This document shows positions 15,776-25,717 of a stretch of 64,000 nucleotides of DNA, piece by piece; position 1 is the first letter of the stretch, and every line of letters begins with the position of its first letter. This DNA is from CAIZGX01 sp044239865. Its GTDB lineage: Bacteria; Bacteroidota; Bacteroidia; Flavobacteriales_D; Sanyastnellaceae. The position numbers and the translations under genes were made by a program. The notes under the pieces were generated by a model. The model did no database searches. It worked only from the letters and a program-made list of their open reading frames with translations, and was not told where the DNA came from. Where the stretch lies: contig JBIIAO010000004.1 in NCBI GenBank assembly GCA_044239865.1, forward strand, positions 62,001 to 126,000, read 5' to 3'.

Positions 15776-18199
15776 ATGGCTAAAAATCTTGTTATAGTAG
15801 AGTCCCCTGCAAAGGCGAAAACCATCGAAGGGTACTTAGGGAGTGACTACGTTGTAAAGGCTAGTATTGGCCACGTTCGCGATTTGCCAAAGAATAATTT
15901 CGCAGTAAGTGATGACGGAAATTTCGATGTTACTTACGAAATCTATCCAGATTCTGTGAAGGTTGTTAATGAGCTGAAGAAATTGGCGAAAGAGGCAATA
16001 AAAGACAATAAGTTTGTTTGGTTAGCGACGGATGAGGACCGCGAGGGAGAAGCTATTTCTTGGCATTTGTTGGAGGCCATGAAGATCGATGAGAGCAAAA
16101 CCAAACGCATTGTTTTTTCCGAGATTACCAAAAAAGCAATCCTTGCGGCAATGGAAAAACCAAGAACCATAGACATGGATTTGGTGAACGCACAGCAGGC
16201 AAGAAGAATTTTAGATAGAATTGTAGGATTTGAACTTTCTCCGGTCTTGTGGAGAAAGGTAGGCCCGTCTTTGAGCGCTGGTCGAGTTCAGAGTGTTACC
16301 GTTAGATTAATTGTTGAAAGAGAACGTGAGATTGAAGCCTTCAACGCCTCTTCATATTTCGGCATTCGGGCAACTTTCAATTTGCCAGATGCCCTGTTGA
16401 AAGCAGATTTGCCGACACGAATTGCAGACGGCACCTTTGCACAAACATTTTTAGAGGACTGTAAAGAAGCTGAATTTGCGATAGCTTCTTTGGAAATGAA
16501 GCCAGGAACAAAATCCCCAGCAGCCCCATTCACTACTTCAACCCTTCAACAAGAAGCAGGCAGAAAATTGGGAATGAGCGTGAAGGCAACCATGACTGTT
16601 GCTCAGAAATTATACGAAAGTGGAAAGATCACTTACATGAGAACTGATAGTATGAACTTGTCGGATTTCGCAAGAGATGCAGCTAATAAGGAGATTATTT
16701 CTAGTTTCGGCAAGGAGTATGCTTTCCCAAGAGTATTTAAAACAAAAAATAAAGGTGCGCAAGAAGCTCACGAAGCCATTCGTCCAACCGATATGGCCGT
16801 AAAAACCGTTGATGGAGACAGTAACGAAAAAAGACTTTACGAGTTAATCTGGAAGAGAACATTGGCAAGTCAAATGGCCGATGCGCAATTGGAGAATACA
16901 ACCGCGCATGTTAACATTTCAACTCGAAGTGAAACGCTAGTTGCGAAAGGACAAGTTGTGAAATTTTACGGATTCTTGAAGGTGTATGCCGAAGGTACAG
17001 ACGACGAAGAATCCGACGAGAGTGGTGTTCTTCCTCCATTGCATGAAGGGCAAATGCTCGACCTGAGAGCCATGGTTGCTCAGGAAAAATTCACGCAGAA
17101 ACCCCCACGTTACAGTGAGGCGAGTTTAGTGAAGAAAATGGAAGAGTTGGGTATTGGAAGACCTTCGACTTACGCTTCAACAATTAATACGATACAAGCC
17201 CGAACCTATGTAGTGAAGCAAGACCTGGAAGGAAAATCCCGTTCATTTGTAGTGCATACCTTAACCAACAAAAGCATTACTTCGGAAACGAAAACTGAGA
17301 ATACTGGCGCTGAAAGAGCGAAGTTGTTTCCGACAGACATTGGACGTGTAGTCAACGACTTTTTAGTGGAAAATTTCGTGAAGATTCTTGAGTACAAGTT
17401 CACCGCCAAGGTCGAGGAAGAGTTCGATATTATCGCTGAAGGAGATTTAGATTGGAAAGAAATGCTTCGCACATTTTACAATCCGTTCCATGAAAATGTA
17501 ACGAAGACAATGAACGAAGCGGCCCGTGCTTCCGGTGAGCGTTTTCTTGGAGATGATCCTGCAACGGGGAAACCGATCATTGCACGTATTGGAAGATTTG
17601 GCCCCATGATTCAATTGGGAACGGCTGAAGAAGAGGAGAAGAAATTCGCGTCGCTTCGTCCAACACAAAGTATCAATACCATCACCTTGGAAGAGGCTTT
17701 GGATTTGTTCAAGATGCCACGTAATCTTGGCGAGTGGAACGGAGAAAAAATTGTTGTGGGTATTGGCCGTTTCGGGCCGTATGTAAAATTCAAATCGACC
17801 TTCGCTTCTCTGCGTGTGAAGGAAGGAGACGATCCGTTCACCATTGATTTGCCGAGAGCTATTCAATTGGTTGAAGACAAAATCAACGGCGTGAATGCAA
17901 ACCTCCTCAAGACTTTCACTGAAGATGAAAATGTTCAAATTATAAGAGGTCGCTTTGGTCCATATTTGAAATCTGGAAACTTGAATTTCAAACTTCCGAA
18001 AGGAGCAGAGCCTGCCGATATATCTTGGGCCAATGCTCAGCAGATCATGGAAGAGCAAATGGAGCAAGCAACTAAAAAAGCGGCTTCGAGAAAGCCTGCG
18101 CCGAAAAAAGCTCCGGCTAAAAAGGCTCCGGCTAAAAAAGCTGCTGCAAAGAAAGCGCCTGCCAAGAAGGCCGCTGCGAAAAAAGCGCCCAAGAAGTAA
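15776..18199 (+). CDS. topA: DNA topoisomerase I (type IA)
   Basis: TopA relaxes negative supercoils by single-strand passage. The 807-residue enzyme has the TOPRIM domain (IVESPAKAKTI near residue 8, acidic DEDREGEA at 87-94), the active-site Tyr287 in YMRTDS, and a C-terminal run of Topo_C repeats with GRFGPYVK/GRFGPYLK motifs. No zinc-finger Cys clusters are seen, as is usual in Bacteroidota. The last 45 residues are a Lys/Ala/Pro tail (KKAPAKKA repeats) that resembles histone H1 and probably aids DNA binding. Confidence 0.97.
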   Translation: MAKNLVIVESPAKAKTIEGYLGSDYVVKASIGHVRDLPKNNFAVSDDGNFDVTYEIYPDSVKVVNELKKLAKEAIKDNKFVWLATDEDREGEAISWHLLEAMKIDESKTKRIVFSEITKKAILAAMEKPRTIDMDLVNAQQARRILDRIVGFELSPVLWRKVGPSLSAGRVQSVTVRLIVEREREIEAFNASSYFGIRATFNLPDALLKADLPTRIADGTFAQTFLEDCKEAEFAIASLEMKPGTKSPAAPFTTSTLQQEAGRKLGMSVKATMTVAQKLYESGKITYMRTDSMNLSDFARDAANKEIISSFGKEYAFPRVFKTKNKGAQEAHEAIRPTDMAVKTVDGDSNEKRLYELIWKRTLASQMADAQLENTTAHVNISTRSETLVAKGQVVKFYGFLKVYAEGTDDEESDESGVLPPLHEGQMLDLRAMVAQEKFTQKPPRYSEASLVKKMEELGIGRPSTYASTINTIQARTYVVKQDLEGKSRSFVVHTLTNKSITSETKTENTGAERAKLFPTDIGRVVNDFLVENFVKILEYKFTAKVEEEFDIIAEGDLDWKEMLRTFYNPFHENVTKTMNEAARASGERFLGDDPATGKPIIARIGRFGPMIQLGTAEEEEKKFASLRPTQSINTITLEEALDLFKMPRNLGEWNGEKIVVGIGRFGPYVKFKSTFASLRVKEGDDPFTIDLPRAIQLVEDKINGVNANLLKTFTEDENVQIIRGRFGPYLKSGNLNFKLPKGAEPADISWANAQQIMEEQMEQATKKAASRKPAPKKAPAKKAPAKKAAAKKAPAKKAAAKKAPKK

Positions 18200-18279
18200 A
18201 TGTGAATCATCACATTCATTTGTTGAAATGATTTTTCCGTTGAATGAAATTGAACGGTTACTCCGTTTAGTTTCGTTTT

Positions 18280-19446
18280 ATGGATTTGTCAGTATTTCTT
18301 TCTCCGAGTTTATTTCATGATAGCTCGAATCGCACGTTTGCGAATAACACATTGGGTGCTCAAACACGTTTTTATTTCGACGATGAAAACGACTTGAACG
18401 ACCGTCAAATTGCCATTGTTGGTGTTTGTGAAGATCGAAACTCTATTGGTAACGTTGGTTCTTCAGATGCGCCAGATGAAGTGCGAAGAGAATTGTACAC
18501 ACTCTTGGCATGTGACGATTATTCCAAGATAGTTGATCTGGGAAATATTTTACCAGGAGAAACTCCTGAGGACACTTACTTTGCGCTTTCAGAAGTTTGT
18601 GCCGCGTGCATGAAGTTGAATATTGTACCTGTTGTTCTCGGTGGGTCACAAGATTTAACTTATGCCACATATAAGGCGTATGAATCAATGGAACAAACCG
18701 TTAATTTGGTGACGGTTGACTCGAAGTTGGATTTTGGGTCAAGTCCCGATGATTCATCATCGGAAGGCTATCTAAATCGAATTATTCTTCACAGGCCGAA
18801 CTATTTATTTAATTTTTCGAACCTTGGACATCAGAGGTATCTCACAGATAAGGCATTGCTTGACTTAACCTCTAAGATGTACTTCGATGCAATACGTCTA
18901 GGTGAAATTCAGCAAGACCTCGCTATTGCCGAGCCAATTATTCGCAATGCGGATTTGTTAAGTTTCGATTTAAGTTCAATTCGATATTCTGAATTCGGTT
19001 CAACCAGTAAAAGTGGCCCAAATGGATTTTTTGGACATGAAGCGGCCCAATTGTGCAAATATGCAGGGATGAGCGAGAAGCTCACGTGTATCGGTTTTTA
19101 TGAATTCAACGCATCATTAGACCACAACAGTCAATCTGCGAAACTTGCAGCTCAATTGATTTGGTGTTTCATTGACGGTTTCCATGGCCGGCGAGGAGAT
19201 TATCCCTTCGCATCATTGTCAGAGTATGAAAAGTTTATTGTGTTGTTAACAGATTCTGGTGATGAATTGGTCTTTTACAAAAGTCATTTAACAAATCGCT
19301 GGTGGCTTGAAATTGCATACCCTGCCGGAACAGAGGAAAAGCATGAGCGAAATCATGTTGTCCCATGCACATATGCCGATTATATCATGGCTTCTCAACA
19401 AGAAATGCCGGATAGATGGTGGAAAACTTTTCAAAAACTGGTTTGA
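18280..19446 (+). CDS. Arginase / formimidoylglutamase-fold protein with degenerate metal site
   Basis: The 388-residue protein aligns by eye with the ureohydrolase fold. The three canonical metal motifs are all altered: GGDHS is GGSQD (121-125), DAHxD is DSKLD (147-151), and the SxDxD motif is SFDLS (228-232). At least both metal-binding His and one Asp are missing, so normal Mn-dependent hydrolysis is unlikely. A pseudoenzyme of this type beside topA and the gld genes is a recurring Bacteroidota arrangement as I recall, so a structural or T9SS-linked role is possible. The upstream TAGTTTCG (18268-18275) is a poor -7 box. Confidence 0.72.
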   Translation: MDLSVFLSPSLFHDSSNRTFANNTLGAQTRFYFDDENDLNDRQIAIVGVCEDRNSIGNVGSSDAPDEVRRELYTLLACDDYSKIVDLGNILPGETPEDTYFALSEVCAACMKLNIVPVVLGGSQDLTYATYKAYESMEQTVNLVTVDSKLDFGSSPDDSSSEGYLNRIILHRPNYLFNFSNLGHQRYLTDKALLDLTSKMYFDAIRLGEIQQDLAIAEPIIRNADLLSFDLSSIRYSEFGSTSKSGPNGFFGHEAAQLCKYAGMSEKLTCIGFYEFNASLDHNSQSAKLAAQLIWCFIDGFHGRRGDYPFASLSEYEKFIVLLTDSGDELVFYKSHLTNRWWLEIAYPAGTEEKHERNHVVPCTYADYIMASQQEMPDRWWKTFQKLV

Positions 19447-19557
19447 TAAACTTAGCCTTCCAAGAATTTACAATACGAATCTAAAGGTCTAAAACATTGG
19501 TAGTCATATATATTCGCAAGCCTTTGCTTTAGTTTTTATTGAATTTCTATAGTTTTT

Positions 19558-19588
19558 TTTGTTTTTTTAAATAGATTTTCTATTTTAG
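19558..19588 (+). promoter_or_regulatory. Promoter of the porP/gldKLMN operon
   Basis: TTTG (19558-19561) and TATTTTAG (19581-19588) are 19 nt apart. The -7 box has one mismatch to TAnnTTTG and is the same octamer seen before the TonB receptor at 49204. The leader of about 54 nt holds a small CCCC-TGT-GGGG hairpin (19604-19614). Confidence 0.58.
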
Positions 19589-19645
19589 CAAACTATGTAG
19601 ATTCCCCTGTGGGGTATTTTCGTATTTAACCGAAAGAAACAAACG

Positions 19646-20599
19646 ATGAAAAAACTGTATTTTCTTCTTTTAGCGTTTTCACTTGCAGGTGCCGTAAATG
19701 CTCAGCAAGATCCTCAATTCTCATTGTGGATGTTCGATAGAATTTCTTTCAATCCAGCCGCTGCTGGTATTGACAACATGCATCAAATACAAGCATTCCA
19801 CCGCGACCAATGGGATGGCTTCAATCGCGATCCGAAAACTTATTTGTTTAACTACAACGGTTACGTTAAAGCTGGAGGAAGAACAGTGGGTTTAGGTCTT
19901 TCTGCAATGACCGAAGTTTTGGGTCAAGAGCAAAACAAATTCGTAAGATTATCAGGAGCTTATCACTTGCCAATTGGAAACAATATCCTTTCAGCAGGTT
20001 TTCAAGTTGGAATGGTTTCAAAGACTTTAGGTTCAAATTGGATAGCAATTGACCCTAACGATCCAAATATTCCAACAACAGGTTTATCTCAAGGGGGATT
20101 TGATGCAAACCTAGGTTTGATGTTCTACCAGAAAGATAAGTTTTATGCTGGGGTGAGTGCAACCCACTTGCCTGCAACCAACTTGGTGGACTTAGGTTTC
20201 ACAACTGCTCGACACATATATGTAATGGGCGGATACAACCACGATTTGAATAATGGGTTGGTTATTCGTACCAACGCCTTAATTAAAAGCGATATGAAAG
20301 CTTCTCCGGCTATCGATGTTAATGCTAACGTATTGTGGAACAATTTGCTATGGGGCGGTGTTGCTTTCCGTCCTGGAGATGCAATTATTCCTATGGCAGG
20401 CTTACAAATGACATTGAATACCGTTCAGCAGGGGCGTTATACGTACACGCACGGATTTAAAATGGGGTACTCATATGACGTTACATTGAGCACGATTAAA
20501 GACTACAGCGCTGGATCACACGAATTCTTTTTGACCTATGAATTTAATCTTGGAAAAACCCCAATTCGAAGAATTTCGGGAGACCCTCGATTATTATAA
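19646..20599 (+). CDS. porP: PorP/SprF family T9SS outer-membrane protein
   Basis: PorP/SprF proteins are outer-membrane beta-barrels needed for T9SS function and, as SprF, for secretion of the adhesin SprB. The 317-residue product has a signal peptide ending at VNAQ, the family start QDPQFSLWMFDRISFNPAAAG, and a C-terminal strand EFFLTYEFNLG followed by a short tail. It heads gldKLMN, the standard order. The numerous PorP paralogues in this phylum mean the symbol denotes family and position rather than proven function. Confidence 0.9.
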   Translation: MKKLYFLLLAFSLAGAVNAQQDPQFSLWMFDRISFNPAAAGIDNMHQIQAFHRDQWDGFNRDPKTYLFNYNGYVKAGGRTVGLGLSAMTEVLGQEQNKFVRLSGAYHLPIGNNILSAGFQVGMVSKTLGSNWIAIDPNDPNIPTTGLSQGGFDANLGLMFYQKDKFYAGVSATHLPATNLVDLGFTTARHIYVMGGYNHDLNNGLVIRTNALIKSDMKASPAIDVNANVLWNNLLWGGVAFRPGDAIIPMAGLQMTLNTVQQGRYTYTHGFKMGYSYDVTLSTIKDYSAGSHEFFLTYEFNLGKTPIRRISGDPRLL

Positions 20600-20677
20600 C
20601 AATAAAATGAAACCTTGTGCAGTTATATATACGTTAAACTTAACCCAACAGAGTTTAGCTCATTAATTTAGGAAATC

Positions 20678-22081
20678 ATGAAAAAATCAATTTTGTTTTT
20701 CGCATTGGTGTCATCCTTACTCGTAGGATGTTATCCTGGACCAGCTGGAGAATTAGTAGGTGTATACCCCCGCGAGGAATGGGTTCAAGTGAATCCCTAC
20801 GGAATGAATTATGTTCATTTCGGTTCTTTTACAATGGGTAACAACGACCGCGATCTTGCAGGTGGAATGACTGTTAAGTCGAAAACAGTTACTGTTTCCG
20901 CTTTCTACATGGACCAGCATGAAATTTCCAACAATGAATATCGTCAATTTGTTTATTGGGTGCGTGACTCGCTCATGAGAAACAAGCTTGCAGAAGGCGA
21001 TATTGAAGGATTTAAGATTGAAGAGCGTGAGGACGGTCGTGATATGGCCAGATACATAGAAAAGGGATACAAGTTAGATTGGGAGTTAGAAATTGACATG
21101 ACTAATGACGATATTTTCGAAGTCATAGCAGATGAGGGAGACGGATTCTATTATTCAGGAAAAAATAAGTTCTATGACCGTTGGGAGCTAGACACGAAGA
21201 AGTTGAATTATAAATACTGGTGGATTGATTTTCAAGGAGCAGCCAAGAAAAAAGGAAATCGTGAAACTCCTTTGACAGTAAAGAACAGCTTGAATCATTT
21301 GCATGATATCCGAGTGAATGAAGACAGATCTCAATTTATTATTGAAGAAGAAATAAATGTTTATCCTGACACATTGGTTTGGACACATGATTTCTCTTAC
21401 GCGAACAACACACATTTAACAGAGACTTATTTTTGGCATCCAGCTTATGACGACTACCCTGTAGTTGGTGTAACTTGGGGTCAATGTCAGGCTTTCTGCG
21501 CATGGAGAACTCAAATTCTTAACGAGTGGAAACAACAGAACGGAGAAACCTTTGTTCAAAGATTTAGATTGCCATCTGAGGCAGAGTGGGAGTACGCAGC
21601 TCGTGGTGGTTTATCAAACGAGGAATATCCATGGGGGGGGCCTTATGTGAGAAATTACCAAGGTTGTCCTTTAGCAAACTTTAAGCCTATGCGCGGTGAC
21701 TATCCAGATGATAATGGAGTTCACACAGTGCCGATTGGCTCTTATTCACCAAACGGTTGGGGTTTGTATAACATGGCAGGTAATGTTGCAGAATGGTGTA
21801 ACACAGCTTACGACGAATCGGCTTACGAAATCATGCATGATTTAAATCCGGAATTTGATTACCGCGCCAAAGAAGGCGAAGATGGTACTACTCAAAAGCG
21901 GAAAGTTATTCGCGGCGGTTCTTGGAAAGACATTAGCTATTTCATTCAATGCGGATCTCGTTCTTACGAATATCAAGACACTGCAAAGTCTTATATCGGA
22001 TTCCGTTGTGTAATGACATACTTAGGTCGCGGAAAGAGTGGTCCAAAAGAAGATTGGAACAGCCCTTCAGGAACCGAGTAA
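20678..22081 (+). CDS. gldK: GldK, T9SS ring lipoprotein
   Basis: GldK (PorK) forms with GldN the periplasmic ring under the outer membrane. The 467-residue lipoprotein has lipobox LVGC (Cys18) and a formylglycine-generating-enzyme-like domain: FTMGNNDRD, FYMDQHEISNNEYRQF, RLPSEAEWEYAARGG, YNMAGNVAEWC and VIRGGSWKD, ending in GFRCVMTY. The length is normal. It is 78 nt after porP, and TAATTTAG at 20664-20671 could be a weak internal start signal. Confidence 0.95.
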   Translation: MKKSILFFALVSSLLVGCYPGPAGELVGVYPREEWVQVNPYGMNYVHFGSFTMGNNDRDLAGGMTVKSKTVTVSAFYMDQHEISNNEYRQFVYWVRDSLMRNKLAEGDIEGFKIEEREDGRDMARYIEKGYKLDWELEIDMTNDDIFEVIADEGDGFYYSGKNKFYDRWELDTKKLNYKYWWIDFQGAAKKKGNRETPLTVKNSLNHLHDIRVNEDRSQFIIEEEINVYPDTLVWTHDFSYANNTHLTETYFWHPAYDDYPVVGVTWGQCQAFCAWRTQILNEWKQQNGETFVQRFRLPSEAEWEYAARGGLSNEEYPWGGPYVRNYQGCPLANFKPMRGDYPDDNGVHTVPIGSYSPNGWGLYNMAGNVAEWCNTAYDESAYEIMHDLNPEFDYRAKEGEDGTTQKRKVIRGGSWKDISYFIQCGSRSYEYQDTAKSYIGFRCVMTYLGRGKSGPKEDWNSPSGTE

Positions 22082-22132
22082 TTTTTATCTAGAAACCAAT
22101 TAAACCTTATAATAACTTAAATTTTTAAATCA

Positions 22133-22936
22133 ATGAAACCTGGAAGTAAAGCTTGGAAGAATTTTATGGCGAAACTGTACGGAATTGGAGCGGCAGTCGT
22201 AATTATTGGAGCGATGTTTAAAATTCAGCACTGGCCATTTGCGTCTTTGCTACTGGTAGTGGGATTGAGTACAGAAGCAGTTATCTTCTTTTTCTCGGCA
22301 TTCGAACCACTTCATGAAGAACCAGATTGGTCGTTAGTGTACCCAGAATTGGCTACCCCAGAAGACGGAGAGCATGGCCATGGTTCAAAAACTAAAAAAG
22401 CTGTACCTGTTGTAAACAATGGCGTTTCTCAGCAATTAGATGCATTATTGAGTGAGGCTAAAATCGATGGAGATTTGATCGCTAGTCTAGGCGATGGTAT
22501 GAGAACATTCAGTTCGAATGCACGTCAAATGGCCGATTCAACTGAGGCTGCTACAGCTAGTTCGAATTACGCGAACTCATTGCAAGATGCTTCTGTGAAG
22601 GTTTCTAAATTGGCTGCTACTTATGAAGCTGCTTCAGAACAGTTGACTGGTTTAGCTGCTCATTCGGAGCAAGGTGCTAGTGCAGGTGTGCATTTACAAA
22701 AAATGTCACAAAACCTAGCGGCTTTAAACGGGATGTATGAATTACAACTTGTTGAGCTTGAAAAAACTCGCGAGATGTACTCAGGTATGGGCCAATTGGT
22801 TAAAAACCTTGCAGACTCTGTTGAAGATACTAAGTTGTACAAAGAGAACATCTCTGAGCTTGCTCATAACTTGAAATCGTTGAATACGGTTTATGCGAAT
22901 ATGTTAAATGCAATGGGCTCTGGCCGTCAAGCATAA
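22133..22936 (+). CDS. gldL: GldL, T9SS motor inner-membrane protein
   Basis: GldL forms the stator that, with GldM, converts proton motive force into motion and secretion. The 267-residue protein has two N-terminal membrane helices (about residues 15-35 and 40-60) with the conserved FKIQHWPF between them and a Glu (TEAVIFF) inside the second helix. The remaining 200 residues are cytoplasmic coiled-coil sequence, about 85-260. Confidence 0.95.
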   Translation: MKPGSKAWKNFMAKLYGIGAAVVIIGAMFKIQHWPFASLLLVVGLSTEAVIFFFSAFEPLHEEPDWSLVYPELATPEDGEHGHGSKTKKAVPVVNNGVSQQLDALLSEAKIDGDLIASLGDGMRTFSSNARQMADSTEAATASSNYANSLQDASVKVSKLAATYEAASEQLTGLAAHSEQGASAGVHLQKMSQNLAALNGMYELQLVELEKTREMYSGMGQLVKNLADSVEDTKLYKENISELAHNLKSLNTVYANMLNAMGSGRQA

Positions 22937-22980
22937 GTTCCACACAATAATTGTAGTAATTAAAATAAGGAGGAACTAAA

Positions 22981-24696
22981 ATGGCTGGTGGAAAAGAAAC
23001 CCCACGGCAGAAGATGATCGGGATGATGTATCTCGTTCTAACCGCACTTCTTGCCATGAATATTTCGAAGGACGTGTTAAACGCCTTCATTCAAATCAAT
23101 CGCGGATTGGTTAAAAACAGCGCAAACTCAGAGGAACGTGCCGATGCAACACTTGGCTTATTAGACAATTGGAGCGATAAAGAAAAAGCACGCCCATTCC
23201 AAGATAAAGCGCATGAATTAGTAGAAAAAGCAGATGCATTGGTAGCTCATATCATTGAGTTGAAAGCTCGTGTTTTGGCTTGCTCTGCAAAAGGAAATCC
23301 CGATGGTTCAGGATTTGAGGAGTACATTGTAGATGGACATTTGATTGATATTGGCGACAAGGAAAAAGTTACTAAGCCAGACGAAAATCAAAACACCACC
23401 GGAATGTTAATTGGCGATGAGCCAGCTTCACCTAGAAGCGGACCGTGGTCAGCGGTTGAACTTCGTGAGAAATTGACTTCTTTTTCAAACGATTGTCAAA
23501 ACTTAGCTGTAACAGATTTAAAGGGAAATAATCACGTTCTTGCAGACAGATCACCTGAGGCAAAGGCGCTTATTGCCAACACTTTTGCGTTTGCTGATAT
23601 TCCAAACAGCGAAAAAGGGGAGCCGGATGAAAAGTGGGAAACCGCGTTGTTTTATCACTCTCCACTTGCTGCGGTAATTGCACATTTGAGTAAAATTGAG
23701 TCGGATGTTATTTTGGTGAAAAACACAGTTTTGAACTATTTAGCATCTCAAATCAATGCCTCAGATTTGAAATTTTCGGATGTCACAGTTGCTGTAGTTC
23801 CAAAGCAAAGTTATATTCTTAAGGGAGACTCCTTCGTAGCGGAAATATACTTAGCCGCGTATAACAAAGCGAGCAAAACAAAAGTATACATGGGTGGTGA
23901 GGTTGGAGAAGGTGCTAAGCCCGAGTTGTTTGACTATGCGGGTAAAGAGGCTCTTCTTTCAGGTTCAGATGGTAAGTGCAAGTTTAAAATAAATGAAAGT
24001 GCTTTGGGTTCTCACTCGCACAAAGGTGTAATTGTATACCAAGATGCTGAAGGTCAGGACAAGGCTATTCCTTTTATCGTACCTCCGTTTACCGTTGGAG
24101 AAGCTTCTTTGGTTGTATCAGCGACCAAAATGAATGTCTTTTACCGAGGCGTGGTAAATCCAGTTGAAATTTCTGTTCCAGGTGTTGATCCAAGCCAATT
24201 GCAAGTTTCAATGACAGGTGGCAGTATTTCATCGAAAGGCGGTGGAAATTTTGAGGTTTCTCCATCTTCGGGTTCAGGAAACGCAACTGCAGAAGTTCGT
24301 GTGAGTGCAACAATTAACGGGAAATCTGTTAGTATGCCACCCAAACAGTTTGTTGTGAAATCAGTTCCAAGACCAATTGCCAAGTTCGCAGGTGCATCCT
24401 CACTAGAATCTACTGTAGGTTCAGGTTGTAGATCATCTTCAATTGTCGAAGCGTTTATGCCTGAGGATTTTGTCTTTACAGGAGTTCAAATTAGTATTCT
24501 TGGATTTACTATGGATATTTCAGGTCCTGGTAAATCGCTCGTAGATAATTCATCTAGTGCTAGCTTAACACCAAAAATGAGAGCTGCATTGTCGAAAGTT
24601 ACTGCTGGGGACAAAATAACTATTACGAATATCCGTTACTCTACAACAGGCGAACCGCCTAAGACTTTATCCTCTGTTGCACTTACCGTAAAATAA
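22981..24696 (+). CDS. gldM: GldM, T9SS motor periplasmic shaft
   Basis: GldM has one N-terminal membrane helix (MIGMMYLVLTALLAMNIS) that sits inside the GldL ring, and a long periplasmic part of stacked domains reaching GldK/GldN. The 571 residues show the start TPRQKMIGMMYLVLTALLAM and the later beta-rich domains, with segments such as ILKGDSFVAEIYLAAY and KMNVFYRGVVNPVEISVPG. It is slightly longer than average. The next gene begins 8 nt after its stop. Confidence 0.95.
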   Translation: MAGGKETPRQKMIGMMYLVLTALLAMNISKDVLNAFIQINRGLVKNSANSEERADATLGLLDNWSDKEKARPFQDKAHELVEKADALVAHIIELKARVLACSAKGNPDGSGFEEYIVDGHLIDIGDKEKVTKPDENQNTTGMLIGDEPASPRSGPWSAVELREKLTSFSNDCQNLAVTDLKGNNHVLADRSPEAKALIANTFAFADIPNSEKGEPDEKWETALFYHSPLAAVIAHLSKIESDVILVKNTVLNYLASQINASDLKFSDVTVAVVPKQSYILKGDSFVAEIYLAAYNKASKTKVYMGGEVGEGAKPELFDYAGKEALLSGSDGKCKFKINESALGSHSHKGVIVYQDAEGQDKAIPFIVPPFTVGEASLVVSATKMNVFYRGVVNPVEISVPGVDPSQLQVSMTGGSISSKGGGNFEVSPSSGSGNATAEVRVSATINGKSVSMPPKQFVVKSVPRPIAKFAGASSLESTVGSGCRSSSIVEAFMPEDFVFTGVQISILGFTMDISGPGKSLVDNSSSASLTPKMRAALSKVTAGDKITITNIRYSTTGEPPKTLSSVALTVK

Positions 24697-24704
24697 TATC
24701 GACC

Positions 24705-25655
24705 ATGAAAGCACAAATTTCAGCCCTACTGTTTGTTTTCTTAATGACTTCGCTAGTATCACTAGCGCAACCGAGTCAATCAGTCGTTAATGGTAGCTAT
24801 GTTCCGCCACCGCGTGACCGATCTTACGAGCAGATCCTTAACAGACAAAGAAAGGTTAAGGAGTGGCCTAATTTGCGTGAATCTGATATTTTATGGAAAA
24901 AGCGTGTTTGGGAAGAAATTGATCTAGATCAAAAAATCAATTACGCACTTTTTTATCCGAAGGATGAGAAATTAGGAAGAAAGAGCTTATGGCATGTTAT
25001 TGTGCAAGGCTTGAAGGATGGAGACATCACTGCATACAAAGCGAACGCAGGTCCGATTGGTGCTGAGGATGACGAATTTACTGAGCGAGTTAACTTGCAA
25101 GAAGTAAGTACGGTTATGTCCATTCCGATTGACGTTGGAGCAATAACGGACCCATACTTGACGGTTCCTGATACTGATTTGGATCGTATTGCTGACACAG
25201 ATGACGCTTGTCCCGCTATCCCAGGTTTATATTCTCCTACCCCTAGTGAGAATGGTTGCCCACCTGTGATTATTGGACAGGACATCGAAAGATATCGATT
25301 GAAAGAAGATTGGATTTTTGACAAGCAACGTTCGCAGAGATATGTTAGAATTATCGGAATAGCACCAATGGCGAAAAAAGCAAACGGAGATATAGAGCCA
25401 TTGTTTTGGTTGTATTACGATGAATGTCGCTTCCTATTTTCAAAGAAGGAGTGTTTCAACATGATGAATGACGCTTTCAAAGGAACCTTCGAGGATTTGT
25501 TTGAAACAAGACATTTTTCAGGCTACGTGATTAAAGAAGAAAATATTTATGATCGTAACATAACTGACTACGCTCAAGGAATAGACGCTTTGCTGGAAGG
25601 TGAGCGAATAAAGAAAGAGATCTACGAATACGAACACGATTTGTGGAACTATTAA
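24705..25655 (+). CDS. gldN: GldN, T9SS ring protein with a thrombospondin-3-like insert
   Basis: GldN (PorN) is the periplasmic partner of GldK. The 316-residue protein has a signal peptide ending near SLAQ, the N-terminal half with ILWKKRVWEEIDLDQKINY, and the C-terminal half starting at RYRLKEDWIFDKQRS. Between the halves, residues 156-186 contain DTDLDRIADTDDACP...PG...GCP, the Asp-rich, two-Cys pattern of a thrombospondin type 3 calcium-binding repeat. I do not know this insert from other GldN proteins. A strong terminator follows. Confidence 0.93.
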   Translation: MKAQISALLFVFLMTSLVSLAQPSQSVVNGSYVPPPRDRSYEQILNRQRKVKEWPNLRESDILWKKRVWEEIDLDQKINYALFYPKDEKLGRKSLWHVIVQGLKDGDITAYKANAGPIGAEDDEFTERVNLQEVSTVMSIPIDVGAITDPYLTVPDTDLDRIADTDDACPAIPGLYSPTPSENGCPPVIIGQDIERYRLKEDWIFDKQRSQRYVRIIGIAPMAKKANGDIEPLFWLYYDECRFLFSKKECFNMMNDAFKGTFEDLFETRHFSGYVIKEENIYDRNITDYAQGIDALLEGERIKKEIYEYEHDLWNY

Positions 25656-25674
25656 GTTAAAAGTTTTGAATCTG

Positions 25675-25709
25675 AACCCCTCGGTTTATCCGAGGGGTTT
25701 GTTTTTTTT
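25675..25709 (+). terminator. Terminator of the T9SS operon
   Basis: A perfect 10-bp stem (25675-25684 with 25690-25699) around TTTAT is followed by a T-rich run. It lies 20 nt after gldN and only 8 nt before the ABC-F start. Confidence 0.92.
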
Positions 25710-25717
25710 ATAAAGTA

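Noticed and set aside
17447..18067. 206-residue ORF on the minus strand
   Set aside because: It is antisense to topA and has no recognisable domain.
18199..18216. Inverted repeat after topA (AATGTGA / TCACATT) as terminator
   Set aside because: It is not followed by a T-run and the stem is short.
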